Part shown: piece after piece, positions 48,380 to 56,920 of the stretch
Position numbering within the stretch: position 1 is the stretch's first letter
Layout: the number at the start of each line of letters is the position of its first letter
Origin: an uncultured Collinsella sp.
GTDB taxonomy: Bacteria; Actinomycetota; Coriobacteriia; Coriobacteriales; Coriobacteriaceae
Reading direction: 5' to 3'
Length of the DNA stretch: 64,000 nt
Assembly (NCBI GenBank): GCA_905197665.1
Contig: CAJJZP010000014.1
Location: 1-64,000, forward strand
Position numbers and translations under genes: made by a program
Notes under the pieces: model-generated
Seen by the model: the letters and a program-made list of their open reading frames with translations, nothing else
What the model was told of the DNA's origin: nothing
Database searches by the model: none

Positions 48380-49915
48380 TTAGATTGTATTTCTAGATAG
48401 GAGTCGCAGGGTCCCCTTCATGAAGTCCATGCTCTGGCTGAACAGGTCGGACTTAAAGCTGAAGGCCCATAGAACCGCCAATGACAACACGAGTGAGCAG
48501 GCGAGCTTCAGGCAGAGCCCTGAGACGCCGGCGACACCGATGAAGCCGCAAATGAAATAAGAGACGGCGCAGACGGCGATCATGGCAATGAACTGCCGCG
48601 CCTGAAGGGCTAGGTAATCACCCATACCACGCTTAAAGTAATGCTTGAAAAGGATGTACGCACCCCAGCCGAAGTTGATGAGCACGAGGGTCGTGATCGT
48701 TGCCAGCAGGATACCGGCAAAGCCCCAGAGTTGGACGAACAGCAGATTCAGAATGACATTGGCGACAGTTTCGATAATCGGTCGTATGCGGTCTTGCCAC
48801 CAAAGCCCAGCTGCAGTCCTATAGAGATATACGATATCGCCCATTGTCTGGACATAGAAATATAGGACGAATAGCGCAGCGAGGCCGTCCGGGATTGCCA
48901 AATCGCTACCAACCCAAATTCGCATGAAGGGTTGAATGAGGCAAAGAAGACAAGACGAGCAGACAGCAGCAATTGCCATGTAGAGAAACACGAAGACTCT
49001 AAAGTCTCCATAGTTTTCATCGCGTGATTTCGAAACGATACCGTCGCCGACGCCTGCCGTAATTGCGTTGATGACAACGGCGAGCATGCCTGACACCGAG
49101 CTAACAATCATGAAATAATTCTGGTACTGCGCTAGCACCGAAAGGCCCAGGAACGCAGAAATGACGACGCTGTCGAATGAAGTCCTGGTCGTTGAACTGA
49201 GTTTATAGAGAAACACGCCTGTGACACGCTTTGCAATGTCGCCGACGGTCTCACCATCAAGCTTTCCTTCACAGATAATGTCTGGGTAAAGTCGGTTCGA
49301 GAGAACGTTGCAGACGATATTGTTGACAATAGTTGAGAGGGGCAACAGCACCGCATAGGCGTAGAAGTTCTGGGTGAGAACGAGGACGGCGATCTGAAAG
49401 GCATACATTCCTACGCTCGTTACCAGGCCCACCTTGCTCACCACATCGCCGCGTTGGTAGGCGGTGAGCAATGAGACCTTATACGCATACAGGAAGTAGC
49501 CGATGACCGTGTTCGAAAGATAAATCGCATACAGGAGATAGATGTCGATACCACCGGGGGTTCGGCCTTTGATGAGTGACGAGAGGAACGGCATGAGGGC
49601 AACGCCGACGACGAGCACACAGATGCCGATAACGCGATACACGAGACGGTAAAACGAAAGAAGCGCGCAAAGTTTCGGATTGTCGCCTTTGTTTATAGGC
49701 TCGTACATGCTGAAAACCATCGCACTGCTAAAGCCAAGTTCGGCGAGCGAGAGTACGGTGAGGACTGAAGTGAAAAGGCTACCCAGTCCGGTGTACTCCA
49801 CACCCAGGTAGTAAATCATTGCCGTGCGCGCTGCAAACGGCATAATGATTACGAAAATCTTATTTATGACCGCCCAAACGATGTTACGGGCGGCGTTGTA
49901 CCGTCTGGATGCCAT
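48380..49915 (-). CDS. Wzx-like polysaccharide flippase
   Basis: The protein has 511 residues from ATG 49913-49915, which overlaps the Wzy stop by one base (TGATG). It has about 12-14 TM helices in the MOP/PST superfamily pattern, beginning RNIVWAVINKIFVIIMPFAA, with a conserved VEYTGLGSLFTSVL loop and FSSAMVFSMYEP. It would move lipid-linked repeat units to the outer face. A longer upstream frame (to 50050) is less likely. No ribosome-binding site is strong, fitting translational coupling. Confidence 0.88.
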   Translation of the reverse strand: MASRRYNAARNIVWAVINKIFVIIMPFAARTAMIYYLGVEYTGLGSLFTSVLTVLSLAELGFSSAMVFSMYEPINKGDNPKLCALLSFYRLVYRVIGICVLVVGVALMPFLSSLIKGRTPGGIDIYLLYAIYLSNTVIGYFLYAYKVSLLTAYQRGDVVSKVGLVTSVGMYAFQIAVLVLTQNFYAYAVLLPLSTIVNNIVCNVLSNRLYPDIICEGKLDGETVGDIAKRVTGVFLYKLSSTTRTSFDSVVISAFLGLSVLAQYQNYFMIVSSVSGMLAVVINAITAGVGDGIVSKSRDENYGDFRVFVFLYMAIAAVCSSCLLCLIQPFMRIWVGSDLAIPDGLAALFVLYFYVQTMGDIVYLYRTAAGLWWQDRIRPIIETVANVILNLLFVQLWGFAGILLATITTLVLINFGWGAYILFKHYFKRGMGDYLALQARQFIAMIAVCAVSYFICGFIGVAGVSGLCLKLACSLVLSLAVLWAFSFKSDLFSQSMDFMKGTLRLLSRNTI

Positions 49916-51216
49916 CAGCGAGCAGCCTCCTTCAAAGCAGCGGCGGCATTCTTTTTGAGGTCGGCGGTGCAAAGCCCCATAACCGCGAGCAGCCCCCAGA
50001 AATAGGTCTCCGTCCAGAAAGTGCCTGAGAGTCCGAGACGCCCGATGCAAAACGCCAAAAGTGTAAGGAAGATGGGAAACCAGGGGGACACGTTGCAGCT
50101 CCTAAATGAGAGGATGAGGAACCAGGCGAGGACGCCCAAAATGACAATTCCGAACGGAACACCAAAGTCATAAAAGATCTCGAGGAAGAAGTTGTGGCAG
50201 TAGTTACCGGGCCCCAGATAGGCCTGGTCCGAAAAAGGCCCGTTACCAAGGGCCGTAATCCGCGGGATGAGAGTGTTCCAAATAGTCGAGCGCCCACTAT
50301 CACTAGCGATGTCGGCATATAGGAACTTCTCCAAGGTCCTTGAGGTAATCCCCATCGAGTTAAGCTGATGGTTTAGCATAGAGACGAGACCGTTAAGGAA
50401 GGTCACCAAAGTTAAGAGGAGGCCAACGACGAGCACCAATGCGAGCACTTTCCTTAGGATTGGACCCTTTGACCCTAAGATGTACACGAGGAATCTCAGC
50501 GCCGCGAAAGCGATAAGGCCAAGCAAAGGGCCGCGGGAACCGTACGAAAGTATCAGCGCCACGTTGGACACGGTGCACAGCGCCCAAACCGCCGTCATTG
50601 GCAGACTCCTCACGCCCCTACAGTCCACGATGAAGTGCAGCGAGAGCAGGGCGAAGAACAATGCATCGAAGCCCAGGCCCATGTCGTAGCCGGCCACAGT
50701 CGTTGCTTGCATGACACTCCCCAGCGATGACTGCAGGAACACCGTCATTATCACGGTGGCTAGCTTCAGCGCCGCGTCGGCACGACTCGCATCGTTCTGC
50801 GAGGCCAGAAAGACGAACGCAACCATTCCACCCATCGGGTTTATGGCCTGCGGGAGAGCGTACTCCTCAAATATGTAAACGTCTATGTGCCGCACGGCCA
50901 TGTAGAACGCGAATACCGCAAAAACGGCAGTCGGAAGCAGGATAAAACGTTTGGTGAGTTTCATCCCTTCACGCAGCCAATAGGCCGCGAGTAAAAACCA
51001 GGCAGCACACGTCAGTGCGTACACGACCAAGCTGTACATGCCAACCATGGAGGCGATAGTGTCGCGAAGGCCGTGGTAAGCGACGAAGATAAACAGCGCT
51101 ACGGCAGGGAACCAGTCGATGATCCCCTGCTCAGAGACGGGAAAACTTCCGTCAAATCGTGCGTGTGCCTTTGCGTGTTTTGTCGCCATAGCCGTTTTAA
51201 CTGATGTCACAGGCAT
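49915..51216 (-). CDS. Wzy-like O-antigen/capsule polymerase
   Basis: The protein has ~433 residues and about 10-11 TM helices with large periplasm-side loops, as in Wzy polymerases and O-antigen ligases. A conserved region NYCHNFFLEIFYDFGVPFG (~338-356) contains the H-N/E pattern common to Wzy and WaaL. It would join repeat units on the outer side. The start is uncertain: ATG 51216 is chosen, but ATG 51189 just after the upstream stop also fits. It overlaps the flippase by one base. Confidence 0.82.
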   Translation of the reverse strand: MPVTSVKTAMATKHAKAHARFDGSFPVSEQGIIDWFPAVALFIFVAYHGLRDTIASMVGMYSLVVYALTCAAWFLLAAYWLREGMKLTKRFILLPTAVFAVFAFYMAVRHIDVYIFEEYALPQAINPMGGMVAFVFLASQNDASRADAALKLATVIMTVFLQSSLGSVMQATTVAGYDMGLGFDALFFALLSLHFIVDCRGVRSLPMTAVWALCTVSNVALILSYGSRGPLLGLIAFAALRFLVYILGSKGPILRKVLALVLVVGLLLTLVTFLNGLVSMLNHQLNSMGITSRTLEKFLYADIASDSGRSTIWNTLIPRITALGNGPFSDQAYLGPGNYCHNFFLEIFYDFGVPFGIVILGVLAWFLILSFRSCNVSPWFPIFLTLLAFCIGRLGLSGTFWTETYFWGLLAVMGLCTADLKKNAAAALKEAAR

Positions 51217-52126
51217 CACCGACTTTTCGAGCCTCACGGTTACCTCGAGCCCTCAGCAGGGCCTTCTCGACAGTCTTGATCAATGCCTCAGGGGCGGCGA
51301 GCAAGCCGAGGATGTCGGCTGCGCCTTTCAGCGTCTCGCCTTTCTTTATCCTCATGCGGCCCACCTCTGCACTTTGGGCAGCGGCCACAGCTCGCTTCTC
51401 TGAGGGTTCAAGACTGCCGTATACATCGGAGACAGATTCGAACAAGGCTCGTTTTGCCTCGATGAGATCATCTGGGCCAAGCCGGTTCTGATCGTCGCCC
51501 ACATCGCAACAGTGGAGCGGCTCGTCGAGCTGTATCAGCTTCTTCCTGTAGGTTAGCTCTATAAGTAGCTGAAGGTCCTGATGACGCACGAGATTCTCGT
51601 CGAAGCCGCCAACCTCATCAAACAGTGACCGACGAACCATGAGCGTGCCAGTCGGAAAGTCCGAGACGATAAGCATTACGTCTTTGTAGACGTAGCCATC
51701 GGGGTGTTTGGGAAGAATACTAAGAAGTTCGTCACCCCTGTAACGCTTTACGCGACAGGAGACCACGCCCCAGTCGTCGGAAAGCGAGACGAAAGATTCA
51801 ACCTGGTGAGCGATTTTCTCAGGCTCCCACCAGTCATCGTCGTCCAGGAAAGCCAGTAGCTCGCCGGAGGCCGCCTCGACGCCCCTGTTACGGGCGAAAG
51901 CTCCATTCTTATGGACAGAGGGCTCCAGCAGACGCACTCTGCCATCGATTTTGGAGCATGCGCCGACGATGTCTCTCACTATAGGAGTAAACCACCCATC
52001 GTCCCCATTATCATTCACTACGATAAGCTCAAGGTTTTTATAAGTCTGCCCTAAAACGCTCTTAATAGCGCGCTTCAACGTATTCTCCCGGCGATACGTG
52101 GGCATGATCACACTCACAAGCGGCAT
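51197..52126 (-). CDS. Glycosyltransferase family 2
   Basis: The protein has 309 residues from ATG 52124-52126. GT-A fold with MPLVSVIMPTYRRENTLKRA (~1-20), VLGQTYKNLELIVVNDNG, ARNRGVEAASGELLAFLDDD (DxD metal motif ~90) and VRHQDLQLLIELTYRK near 195-215. It adds one sugar residue to the lipid-linked repeat. Its end is followed by an overlapping Wzy gene. An alternative start 5 codons earlier (ATG 52141) would overlap the gene upstream. Confidence 0.88.
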   Translation of the reverse strand: MPLVSVIMPTYRRENTLKRAIKSVLGQTYKNLELIVVNDNGDDGWFTPIVRDIVGACSKIDGRVRLLEPSVHKNGAFARNRGVEAASGELLAFLDDDDWWEPEKIAHQVESFVSLSDDWGVVSCRVKRYRGDELLSILPKHPDGYVYKDVMLIVSDFPTGTLMVRRSLFDEVGGFDENLVRHQDLQLLIELTYRKKLIQLDEPLHCCDVGDDQNRLGPDDLIEAKRALFESVSDVYGSLEPSEKRAVAAAQSAEVGRMRIKKGETLKGAADILGLLAAPEALIKTVEKALLRARGNREARKVGDACDIS

Positions 52127-52130
52127 GACG

Positions 52131-52985
52131 TTAGCACCCATGACCATCACCAGCCCTTGTGCGCAACAACTTGTTGTACACAAGTTTCACCAGGCCCGTC
52201 GGCAGCAGCGTAGCAACCGCGCGCTCAGCGACGGCTTTAACCTGCCCCATTCGACCGACCAAACCTAGCTTCCTAAGCTCGGAAAAGAACCTGACTTGGC
52301 TTTTAAGATAGCTCATGTTGGAGCGGCGGGCATACATGCCCTCACCGGTACGCACGTCCGCCACTACGTCGGGGACGTTAGCGCATCGGCAGCCCTTTGC
52401 TATCATTCGCGCCCATAGCCAGTAATCTTCCATCCAGGGAAATGGCTCGTAGCCGCCAACCAGATCAACCATGTGTCTGTCGAACACGACAGACACATGG
52501 TTGAAGGGATTCCTCCCCTTCAACCATGTGTCTATGTTTTTTTTCGAAAGCGGGGGCATTCTCACTGCGCCCATATCGCCCGGCTCCCGATCGAACTCCT
52601 CGATGGCCCCGCCCACTAGGTCGAGCTGTTCTGAGACCATCTTCGAGAGCAGAACCTCGCAGCGTTCGTGACGCGAGATGTCATCTGCGTCCATGCGCGC
52701 TACAATATTGCACCTGCACTCAGAAAGACCCGCGTTGAGGGCGTAGCCCAGGCCATGGTTCTCCTTCAAGCGCACAACCTTCAGGGCACTGCCCAGGCGC
52801 TTTCCCCAACCTTCCAAGCAGGCATCGAGCTCTGGGGTCAGCGGACCGTCGCACACAATAACATAGTCATGAGGCGTATGGGTTTGAACCGCCATGGAAT
52901 CAATGGCAGCATTCAAGTACTCGGCCTTGTCGTTCTTATACACAGACATGAGAACACTGTATTCAGGCAAAATAAACTCGCTCAT
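52131..52985 (-). CDS. Glycosyltransferase family 2
   Basis: The protein has 284 residues. GT-A fold: YSVLMSVYKNDKAEYLNAAI, DYVIVCDGPLTPELDACLEG, NHGLGYALNAGL, VARMDADDIS (DxDD metal motif ~100), then KGRNPFNHVSVVFDRHMVDL and WMEDYWLWARMIAKGCR. The NPFNHxSVxF stretch is standard for this family. Within it lies a pair of overlapping inverted repeats (52465-52533). An A8 run (T8 at 52537-52544) also lies within the gene. Its ATG overlaps the priming transferase stop. Confidence 0.88.
   Translation of the reverse strand: MSEFILPEYSVLMSVYKNDKAEYLNAAIDSMAVQTHTPHDYVIVCDGPLTPELDACLEGWGKRLGSALKVVRLKENHGLGYALNAGLSECRCNIVARMDADDISRHERCEVLLSKMVSEQLDLVGGAIEEFDREPGDMGAVRMPPLSKKNIDTWLKGRNPFNHVSVVFDRHMVDLVGGYEPFPWMEDYWLWARMIAKGCRCANVPDVVADVRTGEGMYARRSNMSYLKSQVRFFSELRKLGLVGRMGQVKAVAERAVATLLPTGLVKLVYNKLLRTRAGDGHGC
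52465..52533 (-). repeat. Overlapping inverted repeats inside a glycosyltransferase gene
   Basis: Arm 52465-52482 pairs with 52487-52504 (18 bp, loop AACA). The overlapping arm 52491-52508 pairs with 52516-52533 (18 bp, loop ATTCCTC). The middle strand is shared, so only one hairpin can form at a time. The outer arms share the direct repeat AACCATGTGTCT. Confidence 0.75.
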
Positions 52986-53803
52986 CGTGCCCCCTCGCCT
53001 GTAGATACGACGCCAAGCGTTTTCAATAAAATTTTCAGATCGAGTGCAACGTTTCGCTGTTCGATGTACTCCATGTCAAGTACGACTTTCTCCTTCGGAA
53101 GCAGGTCGTAACCGCCTGCTACTTGGGCAAGGCCAGAAATACCCGGACGAACCATGGTGCGGTAATGCCAACCGTGGATTCGCTTTTCGAACTCATCGCA
53201 AAAGGCAGGACGCTCCGGGCGCGGACCAATAAGGCTCATATCGCCCCTGAAAACGTTCCAGAACTGCGGAATCTCATCCAGACGCGTCTTGCGCATAAAC
53301 TTGCCAAACGGCGTTACGCGCGGATCTTCGTCCTGAGCCCACTGGGCACCGCGAGATTCAGCATCGGTATACATGCTGCGGAACTTATAGATATTAAAGA
53401 CCTTGCCATCTTTGCCAACGCGACGCTGCGCATAAATGACGGGTCCTTCGGATTCACTCTTAATCTTGACTGCGATAACAGCCATCGGAATCGCGAGAAT
53501 AATGAGAGCGCATCCGCATGAGACAACATCGAAAAAGCGCTTGATAAAGCGGTAGAAGAGTCCACCGTTAACAACGGGTTCTTCTAGTTCAATGATGTCG
53601 TCACCGGGCAACAACTTTTCCAGCACGTCGGCAGGGATACCGTTCTCCGACAGCTTAGGCTCATGCTTTCCGACGTTGTTAAGCTTTGCAGCCTCGCGCC
53701 TGTCCTCAAGCGTAACAGCAAGCGCTGCCGCATCCCCTCTTTGATTGTTTTGCACGTTCTCTTCCAAAACTTCGCCCCCGAGTCGGGGAGCCCCCCCCCG
53801 CAT
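52982..53803 (-). CDS. Priming undecaprenyl-phosphate sugar phosphotransferase (WbaP/WcaJ C-terminal type)
   Basis: The protein has 273 residues from ATG 53801-53803. It has a variable N-terminal region and one TM helix (FKRFFDVVSCGCALIILAIP region), then the bacterial sugar transferase core with KFRSMYTDAE, TRLDEIPQFWNVFRGDMS, LIGPRPERP and the RPGISGLAQV end (~195-235). It transfers a hexose-1-phosphate to undecaprenyl phosphate, starting repeat-unit synthesis. The G9 tract (53791-53799) begins one base after the ATG. GTG 53823 and ATG 53817, with AAAGG upstream, are in a different frame at this length and give junk; they would work with 10 G. See the finding. Confidence 0.85.
   Translation of the reverse strand: MRGGAPRLGGEVLEENVQNNQRGDAAALAVTLEDRREAAKLNNVGKHEPKLSENGIPADVLEKLLPGDDIIELEEPVVNGGLFYRFIKRFFDVVSCGCALIILAIPMAVIAVKIKSESEGPVIYAQRRVGKDGKVFNIYKFRSMYTDAESRGAQWAQDEDPRVTPFGKFMRKTRLDEIPQFWNVFRGDMSLIGPRPERPAFCDEFEKRIHGWHYRTMVRPGISGLAQVAGGYDLLPKEKVVLDMEYIEQRNVALDLKILLKTLGVVSTGEGAR
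53791..53799 (-). repeat. 9-C (G on coding strand) tract at the start of the priming transferase
   Basis: It lies right after ATG 53803. With 9 G this ATG gives the enzyme; with 10 G the upstream GTG or ATG does; with 11 neither does. Confidence 0.7.
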
Positions 53804-53823
53804 TGCGTAGCGACCATCCGCAC

Positions 53824-54369
53824 TTAGGCGATCGCCTTTTTTAGGTTTCGCATTAGGCGCTGCTCGGCTGAAAGCACGGCAAGGCCGACGCGCGTAGTTA
53901 TGCGTCGGCCGCACAGGTCGAGCTCCAAATAAGCAGTGCTCTTGCGTCTGTTAATGGTTTTGATAAGGCCTTCGTGGCCCAGTAGCGGACCCGCCGTCAC
54001 TACGACCTGGTCGCCGTCTTTTAGAGCCTCGCTCATGGGTACTACGCGGTCTCCCGCATGCGTAAAGCCGCCAATAAGCTGGACCTCTTCTTTTGCCAGC
54101 GGCACAAACTGACAGTCCTGGGATAGCACCCGGGCAAAGTCGTCCATGCGCAGCAGATACTGTTGCACGGTGCGGGGATCTGCCGTATCGCAGATCAAAT
54201 AACCGGGAAAGAGCGGCTTGGTCGTGTTGACCCATTCGCCGTGTACTTTAATCTCGGTTTGAAATCGGGGATAAAAAAGCTCCTGCATGGCACCAGCCGG
54301 CACCATGCGTTCGATGCGCTCGCGCATTACGTCTTCGCGACCGTTAATGACCTGGATCACATACCACAC
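53824..54369 (-). CDS. NusG-family transcription antiterminator (LoaP/RfaH-like)
   Basis: The protein has 181 residues from GTG 54367-54369, with AAGGGGG 8 nt upstream; the GTG two codons earlier is too close. The N-terminal NGN domain (MWYVIQVINGREDVMRERIE, FYPRFQTEIKVHGEWVNTTK, LFPGYLICDT) binds RNA polymerase. The C-terminal KOW part reads VPMSEALKDGDQVVVTAGPL with LLGHEGLIKTINRRKSTAYL. LoaP-type paralogues allow long polysaccharide and antibiotic operons to be read through. As the first gene here it fits control of the operon by antitermination, and a structured leader lies before it. Confidence 0.88.
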   Translation of the reverse strand: MWYVIQVINGREDVMRERIERMVPAGAMQELFYPRFQTEIKVHGEWVNTTKPLFPGYLICDTADPRTVQQYLLRMDDFARVLSQDCQFVPLAKEEVQLIGGFTHAGDRVVPMSEALKDGDQVVVTAGPLLGHEGLIKTINRRKSTAYLELDLCGRRITTRVGLAVLSAEQRLMRNLKKAIA

Positions 54370-54398
54370 GAGCACTACCCCCTTGCTGTCTTACGTGC

Positions 54399-54471
54399 GG
54401 CTCACGGGGTTTGGGTATGGCTTCGCCAGGGCGCTCGTGCGCGAAGGCGCTCCATATTCAAACCCTGAGCC
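54399..54471 (-). promoter_or_regulatory. Structured leader upstream of the antiterminator gene
   Basis: On the complement, nested arms pair in order: GGCTCA/TGAGCC, GGGTTTG/CAAACCC, TATGG/CCATA and CTTCGC/GCGAAG, giving one long hairpin of 73 nt that ends 30 nt before the start codon. LoaP-type proteins bind an RNA hairpin in the leader, so this is a candidate target, though it could also be an attenuator. Confidence 0.5.
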
Positions 54472-54870
54472 CAGTTAGACAAGCACGTGGCTCTGCCCCA
54501 CCGTGAACGGTATGAGTATGCACAGTTGCTAGAGACGCGGACGCGTATCGCAAAAATGACCGCGTCCCCAGCTGACTGCGTGCGGTCCAGTCAAGCGGGT
54601 ACAAAACTGGACTGCACGCAAACAGCTGTAGGACTGCTGCGATTTGTCATGAAGTATCGATTCGAAAGAATTGCTTGCACGTAGACAAGGACAAGTCATC
54701 CGATGAGATAAGCATGACGACGCTATTGGAGCTCGTGGTTTTTCTGGCACCGCCGTTACGGCCGGATGCTGATCGACCCTGCGCTTTGCGTCTTGCTGGA
54801 GACGTGAGCACAGTTGAACCCATGTAACGTTCTGTATCCTAGCACAGCAGGTGGCCCAAACGTTTTAGGG
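54472..54870 (-). other. Long untranslated leader of the polysaccharide operon
   Basis: No gene is supported. It holds a further inverted repeat (GTGC-G-GTCCAGT/ACTGGAC-T-GCAC, around 54568-54615) and a GGACGCG/CGCGTCC pair near 54538-54573. The promoter is not clear; a weak TTGGGC at about 54855-54860 lies a short way after the palindrome. Confidence 0.4.
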
Positions 54871-54886
54871 TGTGTTGAGCAACACA
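54871..54886. promoter_or_regulatory. Palindrome upstream of the polysaccharide operon
   Basis: TGTGTTGAGCAACACA is a perfect 16-bp palindrome with the same 12-bp core as the one upstream of the prepilin (3922-3933). It lies about 500 bp before the first gene. It may be an operator shared by the two units. Confidence 0.45.
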
Positions 54887-55177
54887 TTGTTGATTTGCCG
54901 CTGTTATGGGGGATATTGTGCCGTCTTGTACACATTGCCGCAGGTTAATGGGGGTACATGGGTTGGCGTACGCTGCCTGAGATGCAAGGCTGACGGCACG
55001 AGTTGTAAGAAGAATTACGTTTGGCTAACAAACTATGTACAAAACTTGCGGGTTATTGCGCAACTTTTTCGGGTGCTGGCTTGAGCGTCGCATCGCGAAG
55101 GCGCTCATCGCACAATAGGCGCGCCTGGCTACAGAGTCAACGCATTTTGAGGCGGTTTATTGGACACCTTTTGGCGT

Positions 55178-55206
55178 GTAGTTGTCGCAGATTTTGCGAC
55201 AACTAC
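55178..55206. other. Perfect 12-bp hairpin in the intergenic region
   Basis: GTAGTTGTCGCA (55178-55189) pairs perfectly with TGCGACAACTAC (55195-55206) around GATTT. There is no T run on either strand. It could be an operator or a factor-dependent RNA end. Confidence 0.45.
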
Positions 55207-55294
55207 TGTAGACGGCAAACTTGAACAGGAAAGCAATTTGCAAATATTGAAAAAATGCAGTTCAGGCCGTCAAAAATAATATGCAAATAAAAAA

Positions 55295-55312
55295 GCCACT
55301 CGATTGAGTGGC
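55295..55312 (-). terminator. Terminator of tRNA-Ala copy 3
   Basis: A 7-bp stem (GCCACTC/GAGTGGC) with GATT loop, followed by TTTTTATT on the minus strand, 17 nt past the tRNA. Confidence 0.75.
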
Positions 55313-55328
55313 CTTGCATTCACGATGG

Positions 55329-55401
55329 TGGAGACGAGGGGGATCGAACCCCTGACCTCTTGACTGCCAGTCAAGCGCTCTTCCGGCTGAGCTACGCCCC
55401 C
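55329..55401 (-). tRNA. tRNA-Ala (anticodon GGC), copy 3
   Basis: The 73-nt cloverleaf is the same as copies 1 and 2 except for the D arm (AGCCGGAAGAGC instead of AGCTGGGAGAGC). Its anticodon is GGC and CCA is not encoded. Flanking DNA is unlike the duplicated pair, so it is an older copy. Confidence 0.93.
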
Positions 55402-55414
55402 GTGACGTGGAGAT

Positions 55415-55443
55415 ACTATAGGAGAATGTTTTGCTTGATGCAA
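55415..55443 (-). promoter_or_regulatory. Promoter of tRNA-Ala copy 3
   Basis: TTGCAT (complement of 55438-55443) and TATAGT (complement of 55415-55420) are 17 bp apart, as at copies 1 and 2, although the rest of the flank differs. Confidence 0.75.
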
Positions 55444-55557
55444 GAGGTTTTTGTTGAAACTTTTTCTTACGGGTTTTTCTGGGACGGGGCGGAAATAATC
55501 ACTCTTCGAGCGATTATTTCCATCCACCGTCCCGATAAAACCCTGATGCGATAGCCC

Positions 55558-56199
55558 TTACTTGTAGAGGTAAGCGATGGCGGTGCCGGTGTGAACTTGG
55601 ATTTTGGCGGTGGTTCTTACTATGTTGCTGATGCCCGTGTCGGCTAGCAGGCCTAGGGGGCTGTGATCTAGTTCCCACTCTAGGCCGTGTTCGCTTATCT
55701 CTGTGTTGAGAGCGATGGCGATGATGGAGAAGGTTTTGCCCTCGGCGCCCTCGATGGTCCAGGTCTCGTCCTGGTGCAGGATTCTGGCCGTCACTTCGTC
55801 TTCTTCGATCCAGACGGGGGCGTCCGCATAGCCTGCCAGTAGCCCTAACACAGACAGGGCCATGTCCGGACGGCCGCCGGTGGCACAAGTCGCAACCACT
55901 TCGGCACCCGGCCAACGGCGGCGAACGGAATCGAGCGCCAACGCCAGATCGGTATAGTCCTTGTAGGGGTTGTGACGCTCCACCTCAAAGGCTTCGGCGG
56001 CATCGACTAGCGCGCGACCCGCATCGCTCACCGTGTCGGCATCGCCCACGTAGACGTCGCAGCTCAGGCCAGCCCCCAGCAGCGCATCGAGCCCGCGGTC
56101 CACGGCGACAACGTGATCGCACTCCCCCGCCAGGCGGCACAGCAACTCGGGGCTCGCCACCACCGGTGAGCCGCAAACCACTAATACTATGCAAGCCAC
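55558..56199 (-). CDS. thiN: Thiamine pyrophosphokinase
   Basis: The protein has 213 residues from GTG 56197-56199 (GAGGG upstream). It makes thiamine diphosphate from thiamine and ATP. Motifs are VVAVDRGLDALLGAG (~29-43), CDVYVGDADTVSD (~47-59), EVERHNPYKDYTDLALALD (~72-90), CATGGRPDMALSVLGLL and a C-terminal beta-sandwich ending AKIQVHTGTAIAYLYK. The order and spacing match YloS/TPK. It lies 9 nt past the HAD phosphatase, so the two may form an operon, and tRNA-Ala copy 3 follows. Confidence 0.9.
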   Translation of the reverse strand: MACIVLVVCGSPVVASPELLCRLAGECDHVVAVDRGLDALLGAGLSCDVYVGDADTVSDAGRALVDAAEAFEVERHNPYKDYTDLALALDSVRRRWPGAEVVATCATGGRPDMALSVLGLLAGYADAPVWIEEDEVTARILHQDETWTIEGAEGKTFSIIAIALNTEISEHGLEWELDHSPLGLLADTGISNIVRTTAKIQVHTGTAIAYLYK

Positions 56200-56208
56200 G
56201 GCCCTCGC

Positions 56209-56898
56209 CTAGCCCTCAAACGAAAGCATGCGGGCCAGGTCCAGGTCCTCATAGCTGTCGATAAAGATATCGCAATTGTCGCGCACGTCGTCGCGCTGCA
56301 TGCGGCCATGCGGGTCATAGATGCCCACGCGCTTAAAGCCTACAGTGCCAGAGCTCTTAAGTCCAAAGACGGCGTCCTCAAACACCCACGCGCGCTCAAA
56401 CTTGTGCCCGTGGCGCACCTCGAGGCGGCGCAAAGCCAACTCGTATACGTCGGGGAACTTCTTGGAGCGCCCCGCCTCGCCCGTCGTGGCAATAAACTCC
56501 ATGCATGCGTCGAGCCCGGCACCAGCGAGCGCGGACTGCACCAGCTCGGCCGGCGTTGAAGTAGCCACGCACATGGCAATGCCCGCCGCCTTCGCCTGCT
56601 CCAAAAATGCCAAGAGCCCCTCGCGCGGTGGCACCTTGGAGTAGCCATCGATCAGGATGTCGCTCAGCTCGCGATACAGCTCCTCGCCATTCGCTCCAAT
56701 GCCCCAGGTGTCGTGGTAGGCCTGGCACTCGTCCTCGAGCGACAAATGCTCAAATTGGGCAAAATCGTCGACCGTTACGTCAACTCCGTGGCGGTGCAAT
56801 AACTCGGGCTGAGCATAGGCCCAAACGGGGGTGCTATTAACCAGTGTTCCGTCGCAATCGAAAATAAAAGCGACATTGGGAGCAGCGGTCTGGGACAT
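56209..56898 (-). CDS. HAD-superfamily phosphatase (beta-phosphoglucomutase-like)
   Basis: The protein has 229 residues from ATG 56896-56898 (GAAAGG upstream), chosen over a start 7 codons earlier. HAD motifs are FIFDCDGTLVNSTPVWAYAQ (I), CVATSTPAELVQSAL (II), RSKKFPDVYELALRRL (lysine, III) and WVFEDAVFGLKSS (IV). The cap is of the beta-PGM/phosphatase type. It is divergent from the glycogen operon, with paired TGGTAAAAC sites between, so it may act on a related sugar phosphate; this is inference. Confidence 0.88.
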   Translation of the reverse strand: MSQTAAPNVAFIFDCDGTLVNSTPVWAYAQPELLHRHGVDVTVDDFAQFEHLSLEDECQAYHDTWGIGANGEELYRELSDILIDGYSKVPPREGLLAFLEQAKAAGIAMCVATSTPAELVQSALAGAGLDACMEFIATTGEAGRSKKFPDVYELALRRLEVRHGHKFERAWVFEDAVFGLKSSGTVGFKRVGIYDPHGRMQRDDVRDNCDIFIDSYEDLDLARMLSFEG

Positions 56899-56920
56899 AA
56901 ACGAACCTTTCGATGTCAAA

